The notes under the pieces were generated by a model. That model saw only the letters and a program-made list of their open reading frames with translations. It was not told where the DNA came from and did not search any database. This document shows, one piece after another, positions 26,157 through 35,133 of a stretch of 64,000 bases of DNA. This DNA comes from Mycobacterium gordonae. Its GTDB lineage: Bacteria; Actinomycetota; Actinomycetes; Mycobacteriales; Mycobacteriaceae. The position numbers and the translations under genes are program-made. Location of the stretch: assembly GCF_001417955.2 (NCBI RefSeq), contig NZ_LKTM01000001.1:248001-312000 (forward strand), in the 5' to 3' direction. The first letter of the stretch is position 1; each line of letters opens with the position of its first letter.

Positions 26157-27611
26157 TTACATCTGCGCCCAGACGATTTTGGTCTGCAGGTAGGTCTCCA
26201 GTCCGGCCTTGCCGGACTCGTAACCCCACCCGGACTGCTTGTAACCGCCGAACGGCATCGAGTGGTCGAACTGCATCTGGCAGTTCAGGCCCACCGTTCC
26301 GGCCTTGAGCCGCTTGGCGATTCGGTGAGCGCGGCCCAGGTCGCGGGTCCATGCGGTGGCGGCCAGGCCGTAGGTGGTGTCGTTGGCCAGCGCCACCGCT
26401 TCGTCCTCGTCGTCGAACGGGATGACCGCGACCACCGGTCCGAAGATCTCCTCCTGGAACAGGCGACTGGTGGTGGCGACGTTGGTCAGCACGGTGGGGC
26501 GCACGAAATAGCCCTTGCGGTCTACACGATTGCCGCCGGTGACGACCTCGACGCCGTCGGAGCGGCCCTGATCGAGGTAGCCCAGCACGCGGGTGAGTTG
26601 CTTCTGGCTGATCAGCGGGCCGATGAGACTGCCCTCGTCCTTCGGGCCGCCCTGCGGCAGCCCGTCCGCCACCTTTGCCAGGCCGTCCACGAACTGGTCG
26701 AAGATGCCGCGCTGCACGAAGATTCGCGATCCGCACACACAGGCCTGCCCGGAGTGGATGAAGGTGCCGAACGCGGCCATCGGTACGGCTTTGGACAGGT
26801 CGGCGTCGTCGAACACCACCACCGGCGACTTGCCGCCCAGTTCCAGAGTGACCTTTTTCAAGTTGCTTTCGCCGGCCGCGTGCACGATGGCCCGGCCGAC
26901 CTCGGTGGAGCCGGTGAAGGCGACCTTCTCGACATCGGGGTGCGCGGTGATGGCCGCGCCGGCGGTGTGGCCGTTACCCAGCACCAGGTTCGCCACACCC
27001 TCGGGTACGCCGGCCTCGTGCAGGATGTTGTCCAGCACCAGCGCCGAAAGAGGCGTCTCCTCAGCGGGTTTGACGACGCTGCTGCAGCCGGCCGCCAGGG
27101 CCGGAGCGAGCTTGCAGCAGAAATTGAAGACCGGCCCGTTCCACGGGAAGATCAGGCCCACCACGCCGTAAGGCTCTTTGAGGGTGTAGGCGTGCTGGTG
27201 TGAGTCGATGCCGGTGAGACCGCCGGTGTGTACGTCGGCCGCGATGCCCTCGATCTTGGTGCACCAGCCCGCGTAGTAGCGGAAGAACTCCGATCCCACG
27301 GTCACGGTGCCCCGCGCCTGCATCGGCGTCATGCCGGCGTTCAACGATTCCAGTTCGGCCAGCAAGTCGGCGTTCTGGTCGATCAACTCGCCGACCCGCC
27401 AGAGGATCTTCGCCCGCTCGCTGGGCGGCTTGTCCCGCCAGACTCCGGCTTCGAAGGATGCCTTCGCCCGCGCGACAGCGTCGTCGACAGCCTCGGGGCC
27501 GCAGTCCTTGAACTCGGTGACCTGCTCCTCGGTGGCGGGATCGACAACCGTGATCAGTTCGCCGGTGCCGGGGCGCTCCCGGATCTCGTCCAATACGGCC
27601 TGGACCGTCAT
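26157..27611 (-). CDS. NAD(P)-dependent aldehyde dehydrogenase
   Basis: The 484-residue protein carries the family motifs: FPWNGPVF (NAD pocket), FTGSTEVG, the general base in LELGGKSP, and the catalytic Cys in HSGQACVCGSR. It oxidises an aldehyde to an acid; the chain length or ring preference cannot be read. The start has AAGGAGGAG at good spacing. It lies 96 bp downstream of the LacI regulator on the same strand and converges with the DUF35 gene. An aldehyde released by the predicted aldolases would be a logical substrate; that link is inference. Confidence 0.95.
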   Translation of the reverse strand: MTVQAVLDEIRERPGTGELITVVDPATEEQVTEFKDCGPEAVDDAVARAKASFEAGVWRDKPPSERAKILWRVGELIDQNADLLAELESLNAGMTPMQARGTVTVGSEFFRYYAGWCTKIEGIAADVHTGGLTGIDSHQHAYTLKEPYGVVGLIFPWNGPVFNFCCKLAPALAAGCSSVVKPAEETPLSALVLDNILHEAGVPEGVANLVLGNGHTAGAAITAHPDVEKVAFTGSTEVGRAIVHAAGESNLKKVTLELGGKSPVVVFDDADLSKAVPMAAFGTFIHSGQACVCGSRIFVQRGIFDQFVDGLAKVADGLPQGGPKDEGSLIGPLISQKQLTRVLGYLDQGRSDGVEVVTGGNRVDRKGYFVRPTVLTNVATTSRLFQEEIFGPVVAVIPFDDEDEAVALANDTTYGLAATAWTRDLGRAHRIAKRLKAGTVGLNCQMQFDHSMPFGGYKQSGWGYESGKAGLETYLQTKIVWAQM

Positions 27612-27707
27612 CGGTACTCCTCCTTGAGTATCTGACTCGTCAAGGCGAGGTTATGCGCTTAACCAAGAGATGTCCAGACCCTGGATAGTCGATCGGCTAT
27701 CCCGAGG

Positions 27708-28703
27708 CTAGGTCGATGCCCGCACCACGACGCGGGCGATATCGGTGATGTCCGGAGACGCCGGGGCCGGGTAGCCCAACCGTTCGTAGATTGCCGCGAT
27801 CGCGGCGTCGGCGACCGCGCGTGGATCGAACTGGACCGAGGTCAGGGGCGGCGTGCTCACCTCGCCCATCGGGCTCGCGTCGACGCCGATCACCGCGAGG
27901 TCGCCGGGACACTGCAATCCCGCCTGGTGGATGCCGTACAGAATCAGGCACGCGATGTCGTCGCTCTGCGCGCACACCGCGGTCACGCCGTCGCGGACCC
28001 AACTGGCCACGACATCGGCCGCGTTGTCGATGGTGACGGTGGCGACGCGTACCGGCGGCAGGCCACGCGATTGCGCCGCGCGGCTGACGCCGTCGAGCCA
28101 GTAGTCACCCAGGGCGCGCCATTTGGGTGTCCCTCCGTAGGCATAGGCAATCTGCCGGTGGCCCCGCGAGACGAGGTGGGCCACCCGCATTTCGCCGACC
28201 GCCAGATGCGGATCGCCCAGGGCGGGCAGGCTGCCGATGTCGATGTGCGGGATACCCGCCGCCTTGACCGCGGCCGCCGCCGCCTCGCTGAGCGGGAACA
28301 GGCTGGCCACCGCGACCGGGTCGAGATTCTCGATGGCGTCGACGACGTGATTGTCGTCTTCGGTTTCGAAGATCTGAACCTGGAGCAACCCGAGTCGCGC
28401 CAGTTCGGTCGTCATCCGGCTACCGGCCTGCATCGGCATGTCGCCCACGGCCACGTGCGGGACGACATAGAGGACGACGCCGCCCTTGCCGCGCGCGAGA
28501 TTGCGGGCCGCAATGTTGGGGCGGTAGCCGAGCAATTTCGCAGCGCGGTTGACCGCGTCCCGGGTCTGCGGCGAGATCCTGCGCCCCTCGGCGTTGTTCA
28601 GCACGTAGCTGACCGTCGCGGTGGACACGTCCGCCAGGCGGGCGACATCGGCGGTCGTGGGTCGGGCACCCCTGACCGTGCTCAACTCGTCACCGACCGG
28701 CAT
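27708..28703 (-). CDS. LacI family transcriptional regulator
   Basis: The 331-residue protein has the LacI helix-turn-helix at about residues 16-37 (TTADVARLADVSTATVSYVLNN), the hinge helix NIAARNLARG, and a periplasmic-binding-protein-like effector domain. It diverges from the amidohydrolase-CoA transferase operon across 169 bp containing palindromes, so it probably controls that operon and perhaps the aldehyde dehydrogenase. The effector is unknown. The start codon has a poorly spaced GAGG. Confidence 0.92.
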   Translation of the reverse strand: MPVGDELSTVRGARPTTADVARLADVSTATVSYVLNNAEGRRISPQTRDAVNRAAKLLGYRPNIAARNLARGKGGVVLYVVPHVAVGDMPMQAGSRMTTELARLGLLQVQIFETEDDNHVVDAIENLDPVAVASLFPLSEAAAAAVKAAGIPHIDIGSLPALGDPHLAVGEMRVAHLVSRGHRQIAYAYGGTPKWRALGDYWLDGVSRAAQSRGLPPVRVATVTIDNAADVVASWVRDGVTAVCAQSDDIACLILYGIHQAGLQCPGDLAVIGVDASPMGEVSTPPLTSVQFDPRAVADAAIAAIYERLGYPAPASPDITDIARVVVRAST

Positions 28704-28751
28704 GCCTCATGGTGGCACGCGTGTCAACTCGTTAGCGCAGCACTTCTTTGT

Positions 28752-28764
28752 GGACTAATAGTCC
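28752..28764. promoter_or_regulatory. Palindrome in LacI/amidohydrolase intergenic region
   Basis: GGACTAATAGTCC has perfect 6-bp arms around one central base. It lies about 50 bp upstream of lacI and 110 bp upstream of the amidohydrolase start. The odd-length compact symmetry is compatible with a LacI-family operator. Confidence 0.5.
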
Positions 28765-28797
28765 GCTGTCAGCGCACGGTCAGGCGGACCATAGCGG

Positions 28798-28825
28798 GGT
28801 GCCACATGCTATAGCGGCTGGCACC
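28798..28825. promoter_or_regulatory. Second inverted repeat upstream of the amidohydrolase
   Basis: GGTGCCA and TGGCACC are perfect 7-bp arms separated by 14 nt, ending 47 bp before the amidohydrolase start. It may be an operator or an mRNA leader hairpin. Confidence 0.4.
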
Positions 28826-28872
28826 CTCCGTCTGACATCATGGCCTAGTAGTCACTCATCGGGGAGCGCGAT

Positions 28873-30222
28873 ATGAACAAAGACGACCTGATTCTGATCA
28901 GCGTTGATGACCACATCGCCGAACCTGCCGACATGTTCGACGCCCATGTCCCGGCCAGGTACAACCACCTCGCGCCACGGGTGGTGACCGAGCCCGACGG
29001 CGTCCAGCAGTGGTACTACGGCGACATTCGCGGCCGGAACATGGGGCTCAACGCCGTGGCCGGCAAACCCCGCGAGATGTACAACGTCGACGCTTCCCGC
29101 TACGACGAGATGCGGCCTGGCTGCTTCAACGTCGACGAGCGGGTACGCGACATGAACGCCGGCGGCCAGTTGGCCGGTCTGAATTTCCCGAACTTCACCG
29201 GGTTCTCCGGCCAGGTGCTCAACCAGGGCCCGGACCGCGACGTCAACCTGGTGATGATCAAGGCCTACAACGACTGGCACGTCGACGAGTGGTGCGCGGC
29301 ATACCCGGGCCGGTTCATCCCGTGCGGCATTCTCCCGCTCTACGACGTGGCCGAAGCGGCTAAAGAAGTAAAGCGATTGGCGGACAAAGGCTGTCACGCG
29401 GTGACGTTCTCGGAGAATCCAGAAGCGCTGCAGATGCCCAGCATTCACACCAGGTACTGGTACCCGCTGTTCGAAGCCGTCTGTGAGAACAGAACAGTGC
29501 TGTGCACCCACGTGGGTTCCGCTTCCCGCTCGCCGATGGTGTCGATGGATGCGCCGGCCAGTGTGATGATGACCGCGTCGTCGATGATGAGCATGTTCAC
29601 CTTCACCGAACTCATCTGGGCTCAATTCTGGGCCGACTTCCCGGAGCTGAAGTTCTCACTCACCGAAGGCGACATCGGTTGGATGCCGTATTTCCTGTGG
29701 CGCGCCGAGCATGTCTACCAACGGCATTCGGGCTGGACGCTGGCCACCTTCCCGCCGGGCTACGATGGCCCGCTCGATGTGTTCCAGCGCCACTTCTACA
29801 CCTGCTTCATCAGCGACAAGGTCGGCGTGCGCAACATGGACTGGTTCAACGCGGACATGGTGTGCTGGGAGTCGGACTTCCCGCACTCGGACAGCAACTG
29901 GCCGTTCGCGCCAGAGGATGTCATCGAGACGATGGGCCACCTCGGCGACTCGGTCATCAACAAGATCACGCACGAAAACGCGATGGCCGCCTATTCATTC
30001 GATCCGTTCCGGCACATCCCGAAAGAGCACGCCCGCGCCGGACAGCTACGCGGCCAGGCCACTGACGTCGACGTGGTGACGCACGTAGGCCATCAGGCCA
30101 GCCAGCGTGACCGCGATGCGTGGACTCGGATGACGACCTTTGCTTTGCAGGCCCAGAGCGCGACACCGGTGACCGCGGAAGCGACCGGTATCGCCGGGCG
30201 AGCTACGACACTGGGTAACTGA
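28873..30222 (+). CDS. Amidohydrolase-2 (TIM-barrel metal hydrolase/decarboxylase) family protein
   Basis: The 449-residue protein starts ILISVDDHIAEPADMF, the usual N-terminus of amidohydrolase-2 proteins; the second residue of the HxH pair is Ala here (HIA). A conserved His lies in CTHVGSASRSP and the late Asp in WESDFPHSDSNWP. The family includes decarboxylases and ring-opening hydrolases acting on cyclic or CoA-bound acids. GGGGAG precedes the ATG by 7 nt. It is the first gene of a six-gene run ending with the PadR regulator; the next gene starts 2 bp after its stop. Confidence 0.9.
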   Translation: MNKDDLILISVDDHIAEPADMFDAHVPARYNHLAPRVVTEPDGVQQWYYGDIRGRNMGLNAVAGKPREMYNVDASRYDEMRPGCFNVDERVRDMNAGGQLAGLNFPNFTGFSGQVLNQGPDRDVNLVMIKAYNDWHVDEWCAAYPGRFIPCGILPLYDVAEAAKEVKRLADKGCHAVTFSENPEALQMPSIHTRYWYPLFEAVCENRTVLCTHVGSASRSPMVSMDAPASVMMTASSMMSMFTFTELIWAQFWADFPELKFSLTEGDIGWMPYFLWRAEHVYQRHSGWTLATFPPGYDGPLDVFQRHFYTCFISDKVGVRNMDWFNADMVCWESDFPHSDSNWPFAPEDVIETMGHLGDSVINKITHENAMAAYSFDPFRHIPKEHARAGQLRGQATDVDVVTHVGHQASQRDRDAWTRMTTFALQAQSATPVTAEATGIAGRATTLGN

Positions 30223-30224
30223 GC

Positions 30225-32555
30225 GTGGCGCAGGAACCCCCCTTCACCGGGTGGCGCGTGCTGGAGTTGTCCAACGGCATCGCGGCCTCCTACGCCGGCA
30301 AGATGTTCGCCGATGCCGGTGCCGATGTCGTCAAAATTGAGTGTGAACAGGGGGATTCATTGCGCCGGTGGTCGGCCGGTGGTGGACCGCCGGGGGCACT
30401 GTTCGGGTACCTGGCCGCGGGCAAGAAATCGGTTCGGGGTGACGATCTGCATGCGTTGTTGCCGTCCGCCGACGTGGTTCTCACTGATCTCACCGACGGA
30501 CATACCCTGGATAACATTGCCGCGCAAACGGATCCGTCGACGGTGGTCGTCACCGTCACGCCGTTCGGAACGACCGGGCCCTACGTCGACGATCAAGTGC
30601 TCGCCAACGAGTTCATCCTGCAGGCACTGTCCGGCTCGACAGCCAGCCGCGGTTGGCCGGGGGACGAGCCCGTGCAGGCCGGTGGGCGGCTGGGCGAGTG
30701 GCTGGCCGGCACCTTCGCGGCGGCGGTGGCCGCGGCCGCCGCGCGCCACGCCGCCCGCTGCGGACGCGGCGAGATCATCGACGTCTCGACCTACGAGGCG
30801 ATGGCAATCGCAATGGGCGGCCTGCCCGCCATGTCGGCCAGCGTCATGGGTGTCGACTCCCAAATGAATTCCCGCAGCCTGGAACTGCCGTCGATCGTGC
30901 CGACCGCCGACGGCATGGTCGGCTTCTGCACCATCACCGCGCAACAGTTTCAGGACTTCCTGGTACTCATCGAGCGTGCAGACCTCCTGGACGACGCCGA
31001 ATTGGCTTCCATCGAGGGGCGCATCGCGCGCCGTGACGAGTTCCTGGGGATGGTCACCCAGTGGACCGAAGGTCGCACCAACCAGGAGATCGTCGACCTC
31101 GCAACGGGATTCCGCATCCCGGTGGCGCCGATCGGCACCCCGGCGGCGCTGGCCGCCGTCGATCACTTCGTCCAACGGGGAGTCTTCGTCGAGTCCGAAC
31201 TCGGCGTGCTGCAACCACGCGTGCCGTACCGTGCTGACGCATTCAGCACCAGGCCTGCGGGCCGGCCACCGGAACTCGGCGAACACAGCGGCAGCATCGA
31301 CTGGCCGCCCCGTCCCGAAAGCGCCGGCCGGGCCGATCCCGCAACACTTCCGTTGTCAGACATCCGGGTTGCCGACTTCACGGCTTTCTGGGCCGGACCA
31401 TTCGCCACCCAGTTTCTCGGCGCGCTGGGGGCCGACGTAATCAAAGTGGAGGGTGTACGCCGGCCCGACGGCATGCGGTTCTCCGCGGGCCGGCCACCCA
31501 GTTGGGACCAGTGGTGGGAATGGGGCCCGGTTTTCCTGTGCAGCAACAACAACAAGCGTGACGTCAGCATCGAACTCGGAACCGGAACCGGGCGCGCGGT
31601 GGCGCTGAAACTCATCGCCGCGAGCGATCTTGTCATCGAGAACTTCTCGCCTCGGGTGATGGAGAACTTCGACCTGCAATGGGATGCCGTCAGCACCGTG
31701 AACCCCCGCGCCGTCATGGTGCGGATGCCGGCATTCGGGCTGGACGGGCCCTGGCGCGACCGGGTGGGCTTCGCTCAGACCATGGAGCAGGCGACGGGCA
31801 TGGCGTGGATCACCGGCCACGCCGATGGGCCGCCGGTGATTCCGCGCGGTGTGTGTGACCCGATCGCGGGTCTGCATGCCGCCTTCGCCGCAGTGGCGGC
31901 GCTGGTGGTCCGTGACCGCGACGGGGTCGGCGTGCACGTGGAATCCACCATGGTGGAGGCGGCGCTGAATGTGGCCGCCGAGATGCTCGTCGAACACTCG
32001 CGCAACGGAATCGAACTGTGCCGGCAGGGAAATCGCGGCCCGGGTGCCAGCCCGCAGGGCGTGTACCGCTGCCAGGGCGACGACGAGTGGGTGGCGCTGG
32101 CTGCGATCGACGATGCCGGCCGTGTGGCACTGGCGGATCTGCTCGATCGGCCGGAACTGGGTTCCGACGAGATCAGCTGGCGGGATCGGGCCGACGAGAT
32201 CGACAAACAGATAACCACCTGGGCGGCACAACGCACGGTGCCCGACGCCGTCCGACTCCTGCGTTCGGTCGGCGTCGCCGCGGCGCCGGTCCGGGCACCG
32301 GCCGGCCTGCTGACCGATCCGCACCTGCTCGACCGTGGATTCTGGGAACGTGTAGACCATCCGGTGGTGGGCTCGTTTCTGTGTACCGGCATGCCGTTCA
32401 CGTTCCTCGGCAGACCACGGCGCTGGATCCAGCGCGGCGCCCCGCGGTACGGCGAGCACACCAGCGACGTGTTGTCCGAGTTGGGTTACAGCCGAGTAGA
32501 ACTCGCCGAGCTGACCGATTCGAAGATCACCGCGGCACGGCCGGCGGGCCTGTGA
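30225..32555 (+). CDS. Fused double-domain family III CoA-transferase (CaiB/BaiF)
   Basis: The 776-residue protein has two consecutive CoA-transferase domains, about 1-365 and 375-776. Each starts with the family motif (GWRVLELSNGIAASYAGKMFAD; DIRVADFTAFWAGPFATQFL). Normal family members are about 400 residues and dimerise as interlocked rings; here both protomers appear to be one chain. At the position of the nucleophilic Asp, both halves carry Glu (Glu191 in STYEAM, Glu578 in TMVEAAL). It would activate an acid by transferring CoA. The start is GTG. Confidence 0.92.
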   Translation: MAQEPPFTGWRVLELSNGIAASYAGKMFADAGADVVKIECEQGDSLRRWSAGGGPPGALFGYLAAGKKSVRGDDLHALLPSADVVLTDLTDGHTLDNIAAQTDPSTVVVTVTPFGTTGPYVDDQVLANEFILQALSGSTASRGWPGDEPVQAGGRLGEWLAGTFAAAVAAAAARHAARCGRGEIIDVSTYEAMAIAMGGLPAMSASVMGVDSQMNSRSLELPSIVPTADGMVGFCTITAQQFQDFLVLIERADLLDDAELASIEGRIARRDEFLGMVTQWTEGRTNQEIVDLATGFRIPVAPIGTPAALAAVDHFVQRGVFVESELGVLQPRVPYRADAFSTRPAGRPPELGEHSGSIDWPPRPESAGRADPATLPLSDIRVADFTAFWAGPFATQFLGALGADVIKVEGVRRPDGMRFSAGRPPSWDQWWEWGPVFLCSNNNKRDVSIELGTGTGRAVALKLIAASDLVIENFSPRVMENFDLQWDAVSTVNPRAVMVRMPAFGLDGPWRDRVGFAQTMEQATGMAWITGHADGPPVIPRGVCDPIAGLHAAFAAVAALVVRDRDGVGVHVESTMVEAALNVAAEMLVEHSRNGIELCRQGNRGPGASPQGVYRCQGDDEWVALAAIDDAGRVALADLLDRPELGSDEISWRDRADEIDKQITTWAAQRTVPDAVRLLRSVGVAAAPVRAPAGLLTDPHLLDRGFWERVDHPVVGSFLCTGMPFTFLGRPRRWIQRGAPRYGEHTSDVLSELGYSRVELAELTDSKITAARPAGL

Positions 32556-32556
32556 C

Positions 32557-32883
32557 ATGGCGGTGACACTGTGTGTGCCGCCGCGGCCCGGCGAGTTGTG
32601 CCAACCGGTCCGTTTCCTGCTGCGCCAGGATTCGGTGGTCATGGAACTGACAGCGCGGCACCGCATCACCGGTGTGGAGTGGGACGAACACGAACACGCG
32701 GTCGCCATGGTCGTCGAGATCACCGATCCGCAGACCGCGCGGCCGGTCGATGTGCGGATCGACGTCATGGAGGGTGCCGCGCCGCCGGACAACAGGTCCC
32801 GGTTGATCGGGCGGATCGTGCGGGATGGGCACGAATATGACGTGATGGGAACCTATCTGGGTGTGGTGGCAGACGAGAACTGA
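32557..32883 (+). CDS. Hypothetical protein in CoA catabolic operon
   Basis: The 108-residue protein has no signal or membrane segment. It contains beta-rich stretches (VVMELTARHRITGVEW, AVAMVVEITDP, HEYDVMGTYLGVV) and looks like one small beta domain. I do not recognise the family. The ATG follows the CoA-transferase stop by one base and the next gene starts 26 bp later, so it belongs to the operon and is probably co-translated. Confidence 0.75.
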   Translation: MAVTLCVPPRPGELCQPVRFLLRQDSVVMELTARHRITGVEWDEHEHAVAMVVEITDPQTARPVDVRIDVMEGAAPPDNRSRLIGRIVRDGHEYDVMGTYLGVVADEN

Positions 32884-32909
32884 ATGGCGCCGCAGAGAAT
32901 GGAGTTGAT

Positions 32910-34067
32910 GTGAGGCAGCAGCGCACCGCGGCGATCGTCGGGGTGTACAACACCGTCCAGGGACGGCGACTGGACGGCGAAACCTCGCGCGGCCTGGCCG
33001 TCAAGGCCGTCAACGGCGCACTCGACGATGCGGGCCTGCGTCTGCAGGACGTGGACGGCGTCAGCGCGGGTCCACTGTCGACCGCATTGATCTACGACCT
33101 GCGCGTTGGGCCGGCCTGGCAGGGAATGGGTTTCGGTGTCGGCATGATCACCGAGGCCGCCACCGCAATCGAGCACGGGATGGCTGATGTGGTGGTGCTC
33201 GTCGCCGCCCAGGCAGGCGAGTACCGCGACCATGAAGCTACCGCGCCGTGGACGCGGCCGGAGAACGAATTCGTAGCGCCCTGGGGGATGTTCACCACCG
33301 CGGAGTTCGCCCTCATCGCCCGACGGCACATGCATGTCTACGGCACCACGCGTGAGCAGCTGTCGATGGTGGCCGCGACCATCCGCAACAACGGGTCGAA
33401 CAATCCGGAAGCCGTTTACTACCAGCGCGGTCCATTCACCCCGAGTGACATCACGGCATCTCGACTGATAGCCGACCCGTTTCATCTGCTTGACTGCGCC
33501 ACCACATCCGAGGGCGGCTGCGCGTTAGTGGTCGCGAACCTGAACGCGGTCGAGACGTCCGGTCGGCCGATTTACATTCTGGGCAGCGGCGCCGATTTTC
33601 ACGGCCCGTCGTACCAACACCCGCCTGCCTGGGATCTCGCGGGGCGTCGGGGCGATCACGTCAACGGCGTGGTGGGCCGAAACGCGGCTGACCGCGCATT
33701 CGCACACGCCGGAATCCGGCGCGAGGACGTGGACGTGCTCGAACTCTACGATCCGTTCTCATTCGAGATCATCCGCCAGTTGGAGGCGTTCCGGTTCTGC
33801 GGTGACGGTGAGGGCGGACCGTTTGTCGCCGACGGTCACATCGCCATCGGCGGTAGCCATCCGATCACCACCGACGGAGGGACAATGTCTTTCAGCCATG
33901 CCGGAGCCAACCCGCAGATGATGCAGCGCGCCGTTCGCGCGGTGCAACAGTTGCGCGGTGACGCCGGGACCCTGCAAGTGCCCGGTGCACGAATCGCGCT
34001 GTGCAGCAACGGCGGAGCGGGCGCACTGTTCACCACGGTGCTGCTGCTGGGGGACGAGCCCCGATGA
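32910..34067 (+). CDS. Thiolase-fold protein lacking the nucleophilic Cys, Ltp2-like (second copy)
   Basis: The 385-residue protein has the thiolase/SCP-x fold. The nucleophile region (about residues 70-80) reads WQGMGFGVGM with no Cys, and the late motif is GGTMSFSHAGANPQMM. An ELYDPFSFEII segment near residue 285 aligns with the Tyr-containing segment of the other Ltp2-like protein. Together with the DUF35 protein that overlaps its stop codon, it is likely a retro-aldolase or acyl-transfer enzyme rather than a thiolase. The GTG start has GGAG 6 nt upstream. Confidence 0.87.
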   Translation: MRQQRTAAIVGVYNTVQGRRLDGETSRGLAVKAVNGALDDAGLRLQDVDGVSAGPLSTALIYDLRVGPAWQGMGFGVGMITEAATAIEHGMADVVVLVAAQAGEYRDHEATAPWTRPENEFVAPWGMFTTAEFALIARRHMHVYGTTREQLSMVAATIRNNGSNNPEAVYYQRGPFTPSDITASRLIADPFHLLDCATTSEGGCALVVANLNAVETSGRPIYILGSGADFHGPSYQHPPAWDLAGRRGDHVNGVVGRNAADRAFAHAGIRREDVDVLELYDPFSFEIIRQLEAFRFCGDGEGGPFVADGHIAIGGSHPITTDGGTMSFSHAGANPQMMQRAVRAVQQLRGDAGTLQVPGARIALCSNGGAGALFTTVLLLGDEPR

Positions 34068-34480
34068 GCCTGTTGCAACCTCAGACCGGATCAGTTCCGC
34101 ACGCCAGCAGCCCGGTCAGCGCGCCGTTCTGGGAGGGCTGCCGCTCGCATGAACTGCGCTACCAGCACTGCGCCGAGTGCAGCGCTGCCAATTTCCCGCC
34201 GACAGAGCACTGCCGTCAATGCCTTTCACCGTCGCTGGAGTGGACGCGGAGCAACGGAACGGGCGAAATTTACAGCTGGACCGTCGTGCACCGTCCGGTG
34301 ACCGCCGATTTCGACCCGCCCTACGCACCGGCGATCGTGACACTGGACGAGGGTTACCAGATGCTGACCAACATCGTCGGCATCGCAGCTGAGGCTCTGG
34401 TGATCGGCATGCGGGTACGGGTCGAGTTTCATTCCGTCGGGCCAGATTTGACGCTTCCGTATTTCACCGGTTCACCATGA
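34064..34480 (+). CDS. DUF35 zinc-ribbon/OB-fold protein
   Basis: The 138-residue protein has a complete zinc ribbon, Cys36, Cys39, Cys50 and Cys53 (HCAECS ... HCRQC), then the OB fold (GTGEIYSWTVVHRPVTADF ... ALVIGMRVRVEF). This is the normal DUF35 form that docks on a thiolase-fold partner. The ATG at 34064 overlaps the preceding stop (ATGA), and its own stop overlaps the PadR start in the same way, so all three are translationally coupled. Confidence 0.9.
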   Translation: MSLLQPQTGSVPHASSPVSAPFWEGCRSHELRYQHCAECSAANFPPTEHCRQCLSPSLEWTRSNGTGEIYSWTVVHRPVTADFDPPYAPAIVTLDEGYQMLTNIVGIAAEALVIGMRVRVEFHSVGPDLTLPYFTGSP

Positions 34481-35133
34481 GTCCGCGGCGCACCGTTGAC
34501 GGGCTTCCGGTGACGGCATACCTGGTGCTGGGCGTGCTGGCGGTCACCGATGAACAGCTCACCGCAGGCGAAATCAAAACGCGCGCAGAGCTTTCTGTCG
34601 GACACTTCTACTGGTCGCCGTCGGTGAGTCACGTGCGGCGCGAACTGGGCCGGCTGCTGGGCCGCGGGATGGTCAACGAGATCGACGCGCGGTCCGGTAA
34701 GCGGACCGTCACGCTGTACGAGACCACCGACTCCGGGCTCGAGGCGTTGCGTGCCTGGGTGCAGCACTTTCCCGGTGAGGATCAGGTCGTCATCAAACAC
34801 CCCGTGATTCTGCGGACCTGGCTGGCCCGCGGCGAGGACCCGGAGCGGGTGCTCGACACCTTGGAGCGGCACCTCGAGGCAACTCGGCGTCGACTGGACG
34901 AGGCATTGTGGTCGCGACGGCGATCCCGCGAGGTCGGCATCCTCGACGATCCCGAACAGCGTTACTCTTTCGCGGTCCTGGACTACGCCATCCGCGGCCT
35001 CTACGCGGAGATCTCCAACATCGAACAGCTGCGAGACGAGATCGCCGCGGGCACAACGCGAGACCCCGCCGAGCGGGTGCGACGGCCCAAGGGGCAGATC
35101 CGGCGCCGCACCACGTGGGCCGAGCAGACGTAA
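34477..35133 (+). CDS. PadR family transcriptional regulator
   Basis: The 218-residue protein has a PadR winged helix (LVLGVLAVTDEQLTAGEIKTR ... VSHVRRELGRLLGRGMV), the wing GKRTVTLYETTDSG, and a C-terminal helical dimerisation region (about 110-190). It is the last gene of the catabolic operon and may regulate it in addition to LacI. The last codons and stop lie inside the left arm of the hairpin at 35121-35178. Confidence 0.9.
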   Translation: MSPRRTVDGLPVTAYLVLGVLAVTDEQLTAGEIKTRAELSVGHFYWSPSVSHVRRELGRLLGRGMVNEIDARSGKRTVTLYETTDSGLEALRAWVQHFPGEDQVVIKHPVILRTWLARGEDPERVLDTLERHLEATRRRLDEALWSRRRSREVGILDDPEQRYSFAVLDYAIRGLYAEISNIEQLRDEIAAGTTRDPAERVRRPKGQIRRRTTWAEQT

